From positions 1 to 64,000 of the forward strand of contig NZ_BAYB01000004.1 in NCBI RefSeq assembly GCF_000685035.1: a DNA stretch of 64,000 nt. The letters run 5' to 3'. The position numbers and the translations under genes are program-made. This stretch comes from Paraburkholderia ferrariae NBRC 106233. Lineage in GTDB: Bacteria; Pseudomonadota; Gammaproteobacteria; Burkholderiales; Burkholderiaceae. Positions 44,996 through 54,288 of this stretch are shown piece by piece (the stretch's first letter is position 1; every line of letters starts with the position of its first letter). The notes under the pieces were generated by a model. It worked only from the letters and a program-made list of their open reading frames with translations, made no database searches and was not told the DNA's origin.

Positions 44996-47257
44996 TTGAA
45001 TTCAACGACTGTTTCGCGATCCCGGCCAGCGCCCGAAGGCGGCGCGCCGGCCGATGACGCACGTCCGCAGCGTGCCGCGGCGCCGCTTACCGCGCGCCGC
45101 GCCGCCGAACTCGAAGACCTGTTCGCAGCCGACGGGCTGCTCGCCCGCGAGATCGACGGCTATCGCCCGCGCGCCTCGCAGATCGAAATGGCGCGTGCGG
45201 TGGCGGCCGCCATGGAAGCCGCGGCGCAGGCCCTGCCGGACCCCTCGGCGTTCGAGCTGCAGTCGCGTCCCGCGCGGCGCCAGGGCGGGGCAGGCGCCGC
45301 GCCCCAGGACAGCGCCGACGAAGCCGCAAAGGCCATCGCCGAGACCGGCGACAACACGCTGATCGTCGAGGCGGGCACCGGCACCGGCAAGACCTACGCG
45401 TACCTCGTGCCGGCCATGCTCTGGGGCGGCAAGGTGGTGGTCTCCACGGGCACGAAGCACCTCCAGGACCAGTTGTTCCAGCGCGACATTCCCACGGTGC
45501 GCGACGCGCTCGCGGTGCCCGTGAGCGTCGCGATGCTCAAGGGGCGCTCGAACTACCTGTGCCACTACTACCTGCAGCGCACGGCCGACAATGGCCGCCT
45601 GCCGTCGCGCCAGGAAACGTCGTACCTGCAGGAGATCGTGCGCTTTGCGAAGATCACCCGTTCGGGCGACAAGGCCGAGCTTGCGAGCGTGCCGGAAACG
45701 GCGGCGGTGTGGTCGATGGTGACCTCCACGCGCGAGAATTGCCTCGGCCAGGAGTGTCCCCACTACAAGGACTGCTTCGTGATGCACGCGCGCCGCGAGG
45801 CGCAGCAGGCCGACATCGTGGTCGTGAATCACCACCTGTTCTTCGCCGACATCATGCTGCGCGACACGGGCATGGCCGAGCTCTTGCCGAGCGCGAACAC
45901 GATCATCTTCGACGAAGCGCACCAGCTGCCCGAAACGGCAACGCTCTTTTTCGGCGAGACGCTTTCGACCTCGCAGTTCCTCGAACTCGCGCGCGATTGC
46001 GTGGCCGAGGGCCTGAGCCATGCGCGCGACGCGGTGGAGTGGGTGAAGCTCGCGGCGGGGCTGGAGCGTGCGGCGCGCGACGTGCGTCTTGCCTTCAAGG
46101 AAGACTCGCTGCGGCTCTCGATCACGCAGTTGCCCGACGACCATCCGCTCTTCGACGCGCTCGATGCCTTGCAGACCGAACTCGGCGTGCTGGCCACGGC
46201 GCTGGCGGGGCAGGCGGAGCGTGCGGAGTCGTTGGGCGCCTGCCTTCGCCGTGCGCGCGAATTGCAGGGCATTCTGGCGGGCTGGACGGCCCCGCAGGGC
46301 GCCGCTGTACCCGCACGCGAGGCAGGCAAGCCGCAAACCGCTGGCGACGCCAGGAACGCTGCCGGCGACGAACATGCCGACACCGATGCCGACGAAAAAG
46401 TCCGCTGGGTCGAAGTGTTCTCGCACACGGTGCAGTTGCACGAGACGCCGCTTTCGGTTGCCCCGATCTTCGCGAAGCAGCGCGCGGGTGTGCCGCGCAC
46501 GTGGATCTTCACGTCCGCGACGCTTTCGGTGCGCGGCGATTTCACGCACTATGCCGCGCAGATGGGCCTGAGCGCACGGCGCTCGATGACGCTGCCAAGC
46601 CCGTTCGACTATCCGGAACAGGGTCTGCTCTACGTGCCGCGCAATATGCCGCAGCCTTCGTCGCCGCAGTTCACCGATGCCGTGTTCGACGCGGCGCTGC
46701 CGGCCATCGAGGCTTCGGGCGGCGGGGTTTTCATGCTGTGCACGACGCTGCGCGCGGTGGACCGGATTGCCGCGAAACTGCGCGACACGATCGAGGCGCG
46801 CGGCTGGAAGACGCCCTTGCTCGTGCAGGGCGATGCGAGCCGCACGGAGCTGCTGGAGCGGTTTCGCGCCTACGGCAACGCCATCCTGGTGGGTAGCCAG
46901 AGCTTCTGGGAAGGTGTGGATGTGCGCGGCGACGCGCTGTCGCTCGTCGTGATCGACAAGCTGCCGTTCGCGCCGCCCGACGACCCGGTGCTGGCGGCGC
47001 GGCTCGATGCGCTCACGAAGAAGGGCTTGAGCCCGTTCGCCGTGCATCAGTTGCCGCAGGCCGTGATTACGCTGAAGCAGGGCGCGGGGCGCCTGATTCG
47101 TGCGGAAACCGATCGCGGCGTGCTGATGATCTGCGATACGCGGCTCGTCGACAAACCGTATGGCCGGCGCATCTGGCAAAGCCTGCCGCCGTTCAGGCGC
47201 ACGCGGGAAATCGAAGTGGTGAAGGCGTTCTTCGACGGAGAAGAAGGCGAGGCTTGA
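44996..47257 (+). CDS. DinG/YoaA-type ATP-dependent DNA helicase
   Basis: 753-residue superfamily 2, XPD-like helicase with an iron-sulfur cluster. Walker A is EAGTGTGKTYAYL, the DEAH box is FDEAHQLPE, and the cluster cysteines are in NYLCHYYLQR and CLGQECPHYKDC. C-terminal motifs SATL, GVDVRG and QGAGRLIR complete the core. Such enzymes unwind R-loops and recombination intermediates. The start is a TTG at 44996; an alternative ATG lies after the first 70 residues, which are low complexity. I judge it YoaA/DinG-like without choosing. Confidence 0.93.
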   Translation: MNSTTVSRSRPAPEGGAPADDARPQRAAAPLTARRAAELEDLFAADGLLAREIDGYRPRASQIEMARAVAAAMEAAAQALPDPSAFELQSRPARRQGGAGAAPQDSADEAAKAIAETGDNTLIVEAGTGTGKTYAYLVPAMLWGGKVVVSTGTKHLQDQLFQRDIPTVRDALAVPVSVAMLKGRSNYLCHYYLQRTADNGRLPSRQETSYLQEIVRFAKITRSGDKAELASVPETAAVWSMVTSTRENCLGQECPHYKDCFVMHARREAQQADIVVVNHHLFFADIMLRDTGMAELLPSANTIIFDEAHQLPETATLFFGETLSTSQFLELARDCVAEGLSHARDAVEWVKLAAGLERAARDVRLAFKEDSLRLSITQLPDDHPLFDALDALQTELGVLATALAGQAERAESLGACLRRARELQGILAGWTAPQGAAVPAREAGKPQTAGDARNAAGDEHADTDADEKVRWVEVFSHTVQLHETPLSVAPIFAKQRAGVPRTWIFTSATLSVRGDFTHYAAQMGLSARRSMTLPSPFDYPEQGLLYVPRNMPQPSSPQFTDAVFDAALPAIEASGGGVFMLCTTLRAVDRIAAKLRDTIEARGWKTPLLVQGDASRTELLERFRAYGNAILVGSQSFWEGVDVRGDALSLVVIDKLPFAPPDDPVLAARLDALTKKGLSPFAVHQLPQAVITLKQGAGRLIRAETDRGVLMICDTRLVDKPYGRRIWQSLPPFRRTREIEVVKAFFDGEEGEA

Positions 47258-47391
47258 CGAACGTCAAGTCGGCCGGGGTTGCCGAGTGCGGCGCCAGTCG
47301 GCGATTTTGCCGATTCTTTTTCAATTCATGCGGATTGAATGCGGATTGCATGCGAAGGCAGATGGCCTCCAGCAGTTGAGCCGCTCATAAG

Positions 47392-47427
47392 CAAAAAAGC
47401 CACGAACGCGAGTTCGTGGCTTTTTTG
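47392..47427 (+). terminator. bidirectional intrinsic terminator
   Basis: GCCACGAAC / GTTCGTGGC with a GCGA loop, six A before and six T after; it closes the helicase gene and the convergent lipoprotein gene. Confidence 0.93.
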
Positions 47428-47528
47428 CTTGCCCGCTGCCCGCTCAAGCGACAGGCGCCCAAGCGGTACGGCGGTTCGCACCAGGCCCGCTGGAGGCTGG
47501 CTCCGCGCGGGTGTGGTGCGAATGCAGC

Positions 47529-47804
47529 TTAGTTGCTTGCGCCCGAAGCCGGAGCAGCAGCCGAAGCAGCTGCGTCCGAAGCAGCAGCGCCAGCGTCCGA
47601 AGCAGCGGCGGTAGCCGAAGCAGCAGCGTCGCTCGCAGCAGCAGCAGCGCCCGAAGCAGCAGCAGCAGCGTCCGAAGCGGCAGCAGCCGGTGCCGAAGCA
47701 GCGGTTGCGTCGCTAGCCGGCGCAGCGGCCTGGTCGCTGCTCTTGTTGCACGCAGCGAGTGCAACGGCTGCCAGCAGGGATGCTACGAGGAGGGATTTCT
47801 TCAT
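47529..47804 (-). CDS. small Ala/Ser/Asp-repeat lipoprotein
   Basis: 91-residue protein. MKKSLLVASLLAAVALAAC is a clear lipoprotein signal (Cys19), and CNKSSDQ follows. The rest is almost only Ala, Ser, Asp and Pro in a repeating AASDAA pattern. No globular domain. It may be a spacer-type envelope lipoprotein. ATG at 47804 with AAAGGACG upstream; an in-frame GTG two codons earlier is less likely. A TATTAT (47846-47851 on the minus strand) could be the -10. Confidence 0.8.
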   Translation of the reverse strand: MKKSLLVASLLAAVALAACNKSSDQAAAPASDATAASAPAAAASDAAAAASGAAAAASDAAASATAAASDAGAAASDAAASAAAPASGASN

Positions 47805-48035
47805 GATCACGTCCTTTTATGGTTAAAGGTAAGCAACAGCGCAAAATAATACCGGTAATGTGCCCCAACACCGACCTGAGCCGCTGGTGGAGACGCACTG
47901 CAAGAGCGTGAATCTTCCCTACGGCCTGGGCGGGAATTATAGGCACTTTCGTATCGACCGTCGACAAATCCGGGGACAATACGTTGTCTTTCTCATACAA
48001 GCGCTATATTAGTACGGAATAACAGCCTGGAGCGC

Positions 48036-49274
48036 TCAGGCAAGCACCCCCACCCGTATCCAGCCCGCACAATACCATTCGTGCAGTAACGCTGTCATTG
48101 ACGAATCGTGTGAGAGTGTTACAAAGCGTTTCCCATCCATCGAGCGATTGTCGGCGAATGCCGGCAGCCACTTTCTCGACTCTCTGAGCAAGTACTGTTC
48201 CCCGTTCAGGTAGTACGAGCGCGCATCGTAAAGCAGGATCGTCCGCCGGTCGAGTGCCACGCCGTTTTTTGCTGCCTGCGCGGCGAATCTGGTCTCGTCC
48301 AGCGGCCGCCCGGGCGCGTCGAAGACGACGTTCGACTTCGGTTCGCTCAACCACGAGCCCACGAAGGAAGATACATCAGCTTCGCTCCAGCGTACTTTTG
48401 CGAGCACATCCCCCACACGTGACACGAGCGCCGGCGGCAACTGCGCCGGGTGCGCGACGGCCGGCTGGTCCGGGTCGCGGTAGAGCGTCGGCGCGTTCTT
48501 TTCGAGCGCTTTTTCGCTGCCGCGCTCGGCAAGCCAGTAGAGGAACTGGCTCGTCAGCTCCGAAGTGGAAGGAGAACGAAAGCCGATCGAGCAGGTCATG
48601 CACTCGCCTTCGGCAACGCCGTCGTGCGCGATGTGCGGCGGCAGGTAGAGCATGTCGCCGGGCTCGAGCAACCATTCCTCTTCCGGCTCGAAGTTTGCGA
48701 GGATCTTCAGCGGCAGGCCTTCTTCGAGCGAGAGGTCGCGTTGCGCGCCGATGCGCCAGCGCCGCTTGCCGTGAACCTGCAACAGGAAGACATCGTAGGA
48801 ATCGAAATGCGGGCCCACGCCGCCGCCATCCGAGGCGTACGAGATCATCAGGTCGTCGAGGCGCGCGTCCGGCGCAAAGCGAAAGCGCTCGAGCAACGCG
48901 CGCGCCCGGTCGTCGTGCAGATCGGCGCCCTGCACGAGCAGCGTCCACTGGCGCGTTTTCGGCGAGGGCAGTTCGTCGGGCGAGAACGGTCCGTGTTCGA
49001 GCGCCCAGCGGCGGCGCAAATGCGTGATGAGGCGCGACTCCACGTCGTCGTTGCCGGCGAGCGCGAAGAGTTCGTCGCGTGTGAGCGGCGCTTCGATGTC
49101 GGGTATCGCCTGGCGGATCAGGAGCGGCTTTTTCTGCCAGTATCGCTTCATGAACTGCGCCGGGGTGAGGCCGCCAAGGAGCGGGGCCGGTTCATCGGGC
49201 GCAGGACGTGCCGGAATGGGCGGGGCGTGCCGCTTGCGGGCATGCACCGCGTGGTCTGGGGACCGCTTGGGCAT
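48036..49274 (-). CDS. JmjC-type cupin, ribosomal oxygenase (YcfD/RoxA-like)
   Basis: 412-residue Fe(II)/2-oxoglutarate oxygenase. The JmjC facial triad is visible: HFDSYD (His156, Asp158) and PPHIAHDG (His217). N-terminal LTPAQFMKRYWQKKPLLIRQA and the C-terminal winged-helix-like part are those of YcfD, which in E. coli hydroxylates Arg81 of ribosomal protein L16. A similar activity is likely. Start chosen at ATG 49274; the frame upstream reaches into the divergent slyD leader. Confidence 0.92.
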   Translation of the reverse strand: MPKRSPDHAVHARKRHAPPIPARPAPDEPAPLLGGLTPAQFMKRYWQKKPLLIRQAIPDIEAPLTRDELFALAGNDDVESRLITHLRRRWALEHGPFSPDELPSPKTRQWTLLVQGADLHDDRARALLERFRFAPDARLDDLMISYASDGGGVGPHFDSYDVFLLQVHGKRRWRIGAQRDLSLEEGLPLKILANFEPEEEWLLEPGDMLYLPPHIAHDGVAEGECMTCSIGFRSPSTSELTSQFLYWLAERGSEKALEKNAPTLYRDPDQPAVAHPAQLPPALVSRVGDVLAKVRWSEADVSSFVGSWLSEPKSNVVFDAPGRPLDETRFAAQAAKNGVALDRRTILLYDARSYYLNGEQYLLRESRKWLPAFADNRSMDGKRFVTLSHDSSMTALLHEWYCAGWIRVGVLA

Positions 49275-49276
49275 CG

Positions 49277-49282
49277 TATAAT
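49277..49282 (+). promoter_or_regulatory. -10 box of slyD, against the divergent start
   Basis: TATAAT lies 25 bases before the slyD ATG and only 3 bases beyond the divergent ATG at 49274. The slyD -35 would therefore lie in the coding sequence of the ribosomal oxygenase. Confidence 0.5.
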
Positions 49283-49306
49283 GTGGGCTGTATTCTGGAG
49301 GATCGA

Positions 49307-49852
49307 ATGAAAATCGCAAAGGACACCGTCGTGTCGGTCGCTTACAAGCTATCGGATGCGCAGGGCAATCTGATCGAGGAGAGCGACGAGCCGATGGTCT
49401 ATCTGCACGGCGGCTATGATGGCACGTTCCCCAAGATCGAGGAAGTGCTGGACGGGCAGGAGCCGGGCTTCGAGACCCAGATCCAGCTTGAGCCGCAGGA
49501 CGCTTTCGGGGAGTACGATCCCGATCTCGTGAAGATCGAGCCGCGCAACCGTTTCCCGGAGCCGCTCGAAGTCGGCATGCAGTTCGAAGGCACGCCCGAA
49601 GAAGGCGACGAAGATCTCGACACGCTCATCTATACCGTCACGGACGTGGCCGAAGACAAGGTCGTGCTCGACGGCAATCACCCGCTCGCCGGCATGGCGC
49701 TGCGTTTTGCGCTGACCGTCAAGGAAGTGCGCGAAGCGACCGAAGACGAGATCGAGCACGAACACGCTCACGGCGCGGACGGCCTCGAAATCGTCGATGA
49801 AGACGAAGAGGAAGACGACGGCGAAGCCGGCTCGAAACCGACGCTTCACTAA
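49307..49852 (+). CDS. slyD: FKBP-type peptidyl-prolyl isomerase SlyD
   Basis: 181-residue cytoplasmic prolyl isomerase and chaperone with the FKBP domain (VSVAYKLSDAQGN, YLHGGYDGTFPKIEEVLDGQ) and the inserted-flap chaperone domain (QDAFGEYDPDLVKIEPRNRFP). The C-terminal tail has few histidines (EHEHAHG) and many acidic residues, so nickel binding is probably weaker than in E. coli SlyD. ATG with TGGAGGATCGA upstream; the long open frame before it is excluded. Confidence 0.96.
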   Translation: MKIAKDTVVSVAYKLSDAQGNLIEESDEPMVYLHGGYDGTFPKIEEVLDGQEPGFETQIQLEPQDAFGEYDPDLVKIEPRNRFPEPLEVGMQFEGTPEEGDEDLDTLIYTVTDVAEDKVVLDGNHPLAGMALRFALTVKEVREATEDEIEHEHAHGADGLEIVDEDEEEDDGEAGSKPTLH

Positions 49853-49869
49853 GCTTGATCGATCTCCGG

Positions 49870-49898
49870 CGCCGGCGGGTGCAAGCACTCCGCCGGCG
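49870..49898 (+). terminator. GC-rich hairpin between convergent genes
   Basis: CGCCGGCGG / CCGCCGGCG with inner GTGC/GCAC pairing. No U-tract on either side, so it may be only a transcript-end barrier. Confidence 0.4.
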
Positions 49899-49942
49899 TA
49901 CCGGACGCCAGGCGCGGCATGATGCCCGCGCCCTTCGGCGAA

Positions 49943-51364
49943 CTACTGATTCCAGGGCATGGGTTTGACTGCGGGCTGCGAGCCGGGCAAGGCATCCTGC
50001 GGGTTTGGCACGCCTGGCTGCGGCACAGGCACGGGTACAGGCGCGGTGCCGCTTGCCGACGACGCCGTGCCCTCGGGTGCTACATCGGGCGCCACATCGG
50101 GCGCCTGCGGCATGCCGGGAATTTCCGTGACGTCGGGCATCGACGATACCTCGGGCATCGCAGGTGTTTCGGGCCCGGGCGCGCTGCCGTCCGACAAGAG
50201 CGGCGGCAACGTAGGCGGCAATAGCGGCAGGTGCTTCGGGACGTCGCGCACGCTCACGCGCAACGGCGTGCGGCGCGTCATGTCGGCATCGATCTGCAAC
50301 CACTGGCTGAGCGGGTCGTGCAACGCGACTTCGATGCGCGTGACGTTGGCAATCTTCGCGCCCTTGTCATTGCGTAGCGGCTGATCGATCGCGAAGCCGT
50401 GCGCGAGTTTTTCGCCCGTGGTGTGCACGAGCACGACGGGACCGCGGAAGGTGTCGGCCAGCTTCACGAGGCTGCGTTTGAATTCGAGATATCCATCGCG
50501 CGGACGATGGCCGAAGCGCAGCCAGGCGAAGCGGTCGGACCGGTCTTCGCGTTCGGCGAACGGATCGGCCTCGATGAAGATGACGAGCGCACGCGCGTTG
50601 CGGCGTTTCGCATACTCGGCTGCATGTTCGAGCCAGAAGCCGTTGGCGATCACGCGGTCTTCGAACTCGCCGTTGCGCCCGCCCGCGTTCAGATAATGGT
50701 TGTTTCCGTCCGGCACGTTGAGCGCGAGAAATACCGTGTCGCCCAGTTGCCAGCGCACGTTTTCACGATAGGGCCTGAATCGCGAGACCTCGCTTTCGCG
50801 CGTGAGCGTGAACGGGTTCTGGCCGAGGGTGGAGGGATCGGAGAAGAACGTCTGGCGCAACAGGTCGAGCCGTTCGACCGGGTCCCAGGCGCCCGAACCG
50901 TTCGCGCCGCAACCGGCCCAGTCGCGCTGGCCCGGCACGAAGACGAGCGCCGGGCGAGAGGCTTCGAGCAGCGTGCGGCGGCGGTCGTAGAGCGAGTCCG
51001 AGCAAGCCTCGTGGCTGCCCTTGAGGTTGCCGTCGTAGACCACGAACGCGTTTTGCGGATCGCGGCCGATGGCGTCGATGAGGCGCTGCGCCGCGGGTTC
51101 GTCGGCTGGCGACGTCACGACGTTTGCGATGACCGCGAACGCGTAGCGCGGCGACTGCGCGTGCGCGGCCGGGGCCCACAGCATCAGCGGGCCGAGCGGG
51201 ATCAATGGTGCTAGCGGCACCGCAAAGGCGCAGGCCGCCGCGATGCCGAGCCAGGTCCGGCGGCCACGCGATGCGCTGCCGCCCCGGCGCGCAGCGCGTG
51301 GCGCCGGACCTGGCGTCGTGCTGCGACGCTCAGTGCTTCGCGTCCGGCGCCGTGGCCAGCTCAT
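49943..51364 (-). CDS. exported metallophosphoesterase-like protein, degenerate
   Basis: 473-residue protein with a calcineurin-like layout: FAVIANV at strand 1, [52 protein letters not shown]. In active relatives these positions usually read DGD or GD and GDNEW or GNHE; here the ligand-type Asp and Asn are replaced by Asn, Gln and Arg. It is therefore probably catalytically weak or dead. A long Arg-rich N-region with a twin-Arg (GRRTWLG), a hydrophobic core and AHAQ suggest export, possibly by Tat. The C-terminus is a Pro-rich tail of about 90 residues. The ATG at 51364 overlaps the mutS end by 35 bases. Confidence 0.7.
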   Translation of the reverse strand: MSWPRRRTRSTERRSTTPGPAPRAARRGGSASRGRRTWLGIAAACAFAVPLAPLIPLGPLMLWAPAAHAQSPRYAFAVIANVVTSPADEPAAQRLIDAIGRDPQNAFVVYDGNLKGSHEACSDSLYDRRRTLLEASRPALVFVPGQRDWAGCGANGSGAWDPVERLDLLRQTFFSDPSTLGQNPFTLTRESEVSRFRPYRENVRWQLGDTVFLALNVPDGNNHYLNAGGRNGEFEDRVIANGFWLEHAAEYAKRRNARALVIFIEADPFAEREDRSDRFAWLRFGHRPRDGYLEFKRSLVKLADTFRGPVVLVHTTGEKLAHGFAIDQPLRNDKGAKIANVTRIEVALHDPLSQWLQIDADMTRRTPLRVSVRDVPKHLPLLPPTLPPLLSDGSAPGPETPAMPEVSSMPDVTEIPGMPQAPDVAPDVAPEGTASSASGTAPVPVPVPQPGVPNPQDALPGSQPAVKPMPWNQ

Positions 51365-54047
51365 GCAGTTCGTACAGCAGATCGAGCGCTTCGCGCGGAC
51401 GCAACTCGTTGGGGTCGAGCGCGCGCAGCCGTTCGGCCACGCGCGCGGCGGAGGGGTCCTGCGGGCCGGGCGCATCCTGCGCTTCGAGCGGCGCCTCGTC
51501 GGCAAGCGCTGCCGCGAAGAGGTCGAGCTGCGGCGTGGGTTGACCTGCCGAGAGCTGCTCGAGATAGACGAGATGCTTGCGGGCCGCGCGGATCACGGGC
51601 GCCGGCACGCCGGCGAGCTGGGCCACCTGCAGGCCGTAGCTCTGGTTGGCCGGGCCTTCCTGCACGGCATGCAGGAACACGATGCCGTGGCCATGTTCGA
51701 CCGCCGAGAGATGCACGTTCGCCGCCTGCGGGAATTCTGCCGGCAGTTGCGTGAGTTCGAAATAGTGCGTGGCGAAAAGCGTGTGGCAGCCGTTGCTCGC
51801 GAGCAGATGGCGCGCGATGGCCCAGGCGAGCGCGAGCCCGTCGAACGTCGAGGTGCCGCGCCCGATCTCGTCCATCAGCACGAGGCTCTGCGGCGTCGCG
51901 TCGTTGAGGATCGCCGCCGCTTCCGTCATCTCGACCATGAAGGTCGAGCGGCCGCCCGCAAGGTCGTCGGCCGCGCCGATGCGCGTGAAGATGCGGTCGA
52001 TCGGGCCGAAGCGCGCGCGCTTCGCGGGCACGTAGCTGCCCACGTAGGCAAGCAGCGCGATCAGCGCGGTCTGACGCATGAACGTGGACTTACCGCCCAT
52101 GTTCGGCCCGGTGATGAGGAGCAGCTTGCGTTCGGCGGTGAGGGCGCAGTCGTTCGCGATGAACTGCTCGACCTGCGCCTCCACGACCGGATGGCGGCCC
52201 TGTTCGATCTCGATGCCGGGCGCCTCCGAGAACTCGGGCGCGCTCCAGTCGAGCGCGCGGGCACGCTCCGCGAAGGCGGCGAGCAGGTCGAGTTCGGCAA
52301 GCGCCGCAGCGACGCGCTGGCAGTCCGGGATGAATGGCAGGAGCGACTGCAGCAGCGCATCGTAGAGCGCCTTCTCGCGCGAGAGCGCGCGTTCCTGGGC
52401 GGACAGCGCCTTGTCTTCGAACACCTTCAGTTCGGGCGTGATGTAGCGTTCAGCGTTCTTGAGCGTCTGACGGCGGCGATAGTCGTCGGGCACCTTGTCG
52501 GTCTGGCCGCGCGTGACTTCGATATAGAAGCCGTGGACCTTGTTGTACTCCACGCGCAGATTGCCGATGCCGGTGCGTGCGCGCTCGCGGGTTTCGAGGT
52601 CGAGCAGGAACTGGCCGCAGTTCTCCGACATGTCGCGCAGTTCGTCGAGTTCGGCGTCGTAGCCGCGCGCGATCACGCCGCCGTCGCGCACCATCGCGGC
52701 GGGTTCCGGCGTGACGGCGCGTTGCAGCAGGTCGGCGCAGCCCGCGGGCGGCTCCAGCGCTTCGGCGATATGCACGAGCGAGCGCGCGGCGCTGGCGCCG
52801 GTGCTGGAACCGGCGGCGGCCGCCGCCACCTGCTCGCGCAGGGCGGGCAGGGCGGCGAAGGTATCGCGCAGGCTCGAAAGGTCGCGCGGACGCGCCGAAA
52901 GCAGCGCGAGCCGGCCGGTGATGCGCTCGACGTCGGCGATCTGGCGCAGCGTGGCGCGCAGCGTATCGACGCTGGCGGGCGGCGGTGCTTCGAGCAGCGC
53001 GCCAATGGCCTGCTGGCGCAGTTGCGCGATCGACGCGTCGCGCGGCGGATGATGGAGCCAGTGGCGCAGCAGGCGGCTGCCCATGGCCGTGCTGCAGGTG
53101 TCGAGCAGCGAGCACAGTGTGGGCGATTCGGTGCCGCGCAGCGTTTCCGTGAGTTCGAGATTGCGCCGCGTGGCGGGGTCGAGGCCGATGTATTCCGACT
53201 CGACCTCCACCCTGAGGCTGCGCACGTGGCGCAACTGCTGGCCTTGCGTGGCCGCCGCATAGAGCAGCAGGGCGCCTGCGGCGCCGCACGCGCTCGTGAG
53301 CGCCTGCGCGCCGAAGCCGTCGAGGCTCGCCACGTCGAGCTGGTCGCACAGGCGCTGCTTGCCCGACGTGACGTCGAAGTGCCACGCCGGCACGCGCGTG
53401 AGCGCACCGGCGTTCGACCCGGATGCGGCGGGCGGTGCCCAGCCTGCCGATTCCGCGGGCCGCTCCGCCACGAGGATTTCCGCGGGGCGAATGCGCTCGA
53501 AGGCGGCAGCCACCTGCTCCGGCGCAACTTCGGCGAGGCGCAGCGCGCCGCTCGCGAGATTGAGCCACGCGAGACCCACGTTCACCGCCACGCCGCGCCG
53601 GTTGTGGCCCGGGCAGACGGCCATCAGGTAGACGTCGTTCTTGTCGGAGAGCAGGGCCGCGTCGGTGAGGGTGCCTGGCGTCACCACGCGCACGACCTTG
53701 CGTTCAACCGGACCTTTCGAGGTAGCCGGGTCGCCGATCTGTTCGCAGATCGCCACCGATTCGCCGAGCTTCACGAGCTTCGCGAGGTACTGCTCCACGG
53801 CGTGGTGCGGCACGCCGGCCATCTTGATCGGCGTGCCCGCCGAAGCGCCGCGCTGCGTGAGCGTGAGGTCGAGCAGGCGCGCGGCCTTTTCGGCGTCTTC
53901 GAAGAAGAGCTCGTAGAAGTCGCCCATCCGGTAGAACACGAGCGTGCCCGGGTGGTCGGCCTTGATGCTGAGGTATTGGCGCATATAAGGCGTGTGCTTC
54001 GCGAGGGTCTGGTCGGGCACGGCTTCGACGCTAGATTCTGTTTTCAT
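51330..54047 (-). CDS. mutS: DNA mismatch repair protein MutS
   Basis: 905-residue mismatch-recognition ATPase. Domain I carries the mismatch-binding [11 protein letters not shown]; the connector, core, clamp and ATPase domains follow, with the P-loop GPNMGGKST and [14 protein letters not shown]. The C-terminus has the small dimer region. The start [10 protein letters not shown] agrees with the known range of N-termini, but no Shine-Dalgarno sequence precedes it. The upstream flank is the edge of a mobile island. Confidence 0.97.
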   Translation of the reverse strand: MKTESSVEAVPDQTLAKHTPYMRQYLSIKADHPGTLVFYRMGDFYELFFEDAEKAARLLDLTLTQRGASAGTPIKMAGVPHHAVEQYLAKLVKLGESVAICEQIGDPATSKGPVERKVVRVVTPGTLTDAALLSDKNDVYLMAVCPGHNRRGVAVNVGLAWLNLASGALRLAEVAPEQVAAAFERIRPAEILVAERPAESAGWAPPAASGSNAGALTRVPAWHFDVTSGKQRLCDQLDVASLDGFGAQALTSACGAAGALLLYAAATQGQQLRHVRSLRVEVESEYIGLDPATRRNLELTETLRGTESPTLCSLLDTCSTAMGSRLLRHWLHHPPRDASIAQLRQQAIGALLEAPPPASVDTLRATLRQIADVERITGRLALLSARPRDLSSLRDTFAALPALREQVAAAAAGSSTGASAARSLVHIAEALEPPAGCADLLQRAVTPEPAAMVRDGGVIARGYDAELDELRDMSENCGQFLLDLETRERARTGIGNLRVEYNKVHGFYIEVTRGQTDKVPDDYRRRQTLKNAERYITPELKVFEDKALSAQERALSREKALYDALLQSLLPFIPDCQRVAAALAELDLLAAFAERARALDWSAPEFSEAPGIEIEQGRHPVVEAQVEQFIANDCALTAERKLLLITGPNMGGKSTFMRQTALIALLAYVGSYVPAKRARFGPIDRIFTRIGAADDLAGGRSTFMVEMTEAAAILNDATPQSLVLMDEIGRGTSTFDGLALAWAIARHLLASNGCHTLFATHYFELTQLPAEFPQAANVHLSAVEHGHGIVFLHAVQEGPANQSYGLQVAQLAGVPAPVIRAARKHLVYLEQLSAGQPTPQLDLFAAALADEAPLEAQDAPGPQDPSAARVAERLRALDPNELRPREALDLLYELHELATAPDAKH

Positions 54048-54072
54048 TCAATGGGTTGCTGAAAAACGTGTT

Positions 54073-54140
54073 CGGACATTTGCGGACATTCGCCCTCGTT
54101 TTCGGCCATGTTCCCCGTTGTCAAGGGGGAGCAAACGGGG
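54073..54140 (+). promoter_or_regulatory. repeat cluster at the island junction, candidate attachment region
   Basis: CGGACATT occurs twice ten bases apart (54073-54080 and 54083-54090), so both lie on the same face of the helix. CCCCGTT (54113-54119) and AACGGGG (54134-54140) form an inverted repeat. The cluster stands between the mutS start and the integrase gene, where integrase arm or core sites would be expected. The role is inferred from position alone. Confidence 0.35.
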
Positions 54141-54288
54141 ACCTTCAGCTTCCGCTTGTTGACTATACTTCGAGCGCAGTCCCCCGGGTATAAACCAAAC
54201 GGACAAAGCCATTTCTGGCAAGGGTTTGGCGGCTTTTCGCCAGTCCCCCTGCTTGGGGCCTTTCATACACTCGAAGCGAACAACAACC

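Noticed and set aside
47533..47826. 97-residue Ala/Glu-rich frame opposite the small lipoprotein gene
   Set aside because: Produced by the repeat itself; no start signal, while the minus strand has a proper signal peptide and ribosome binding site.
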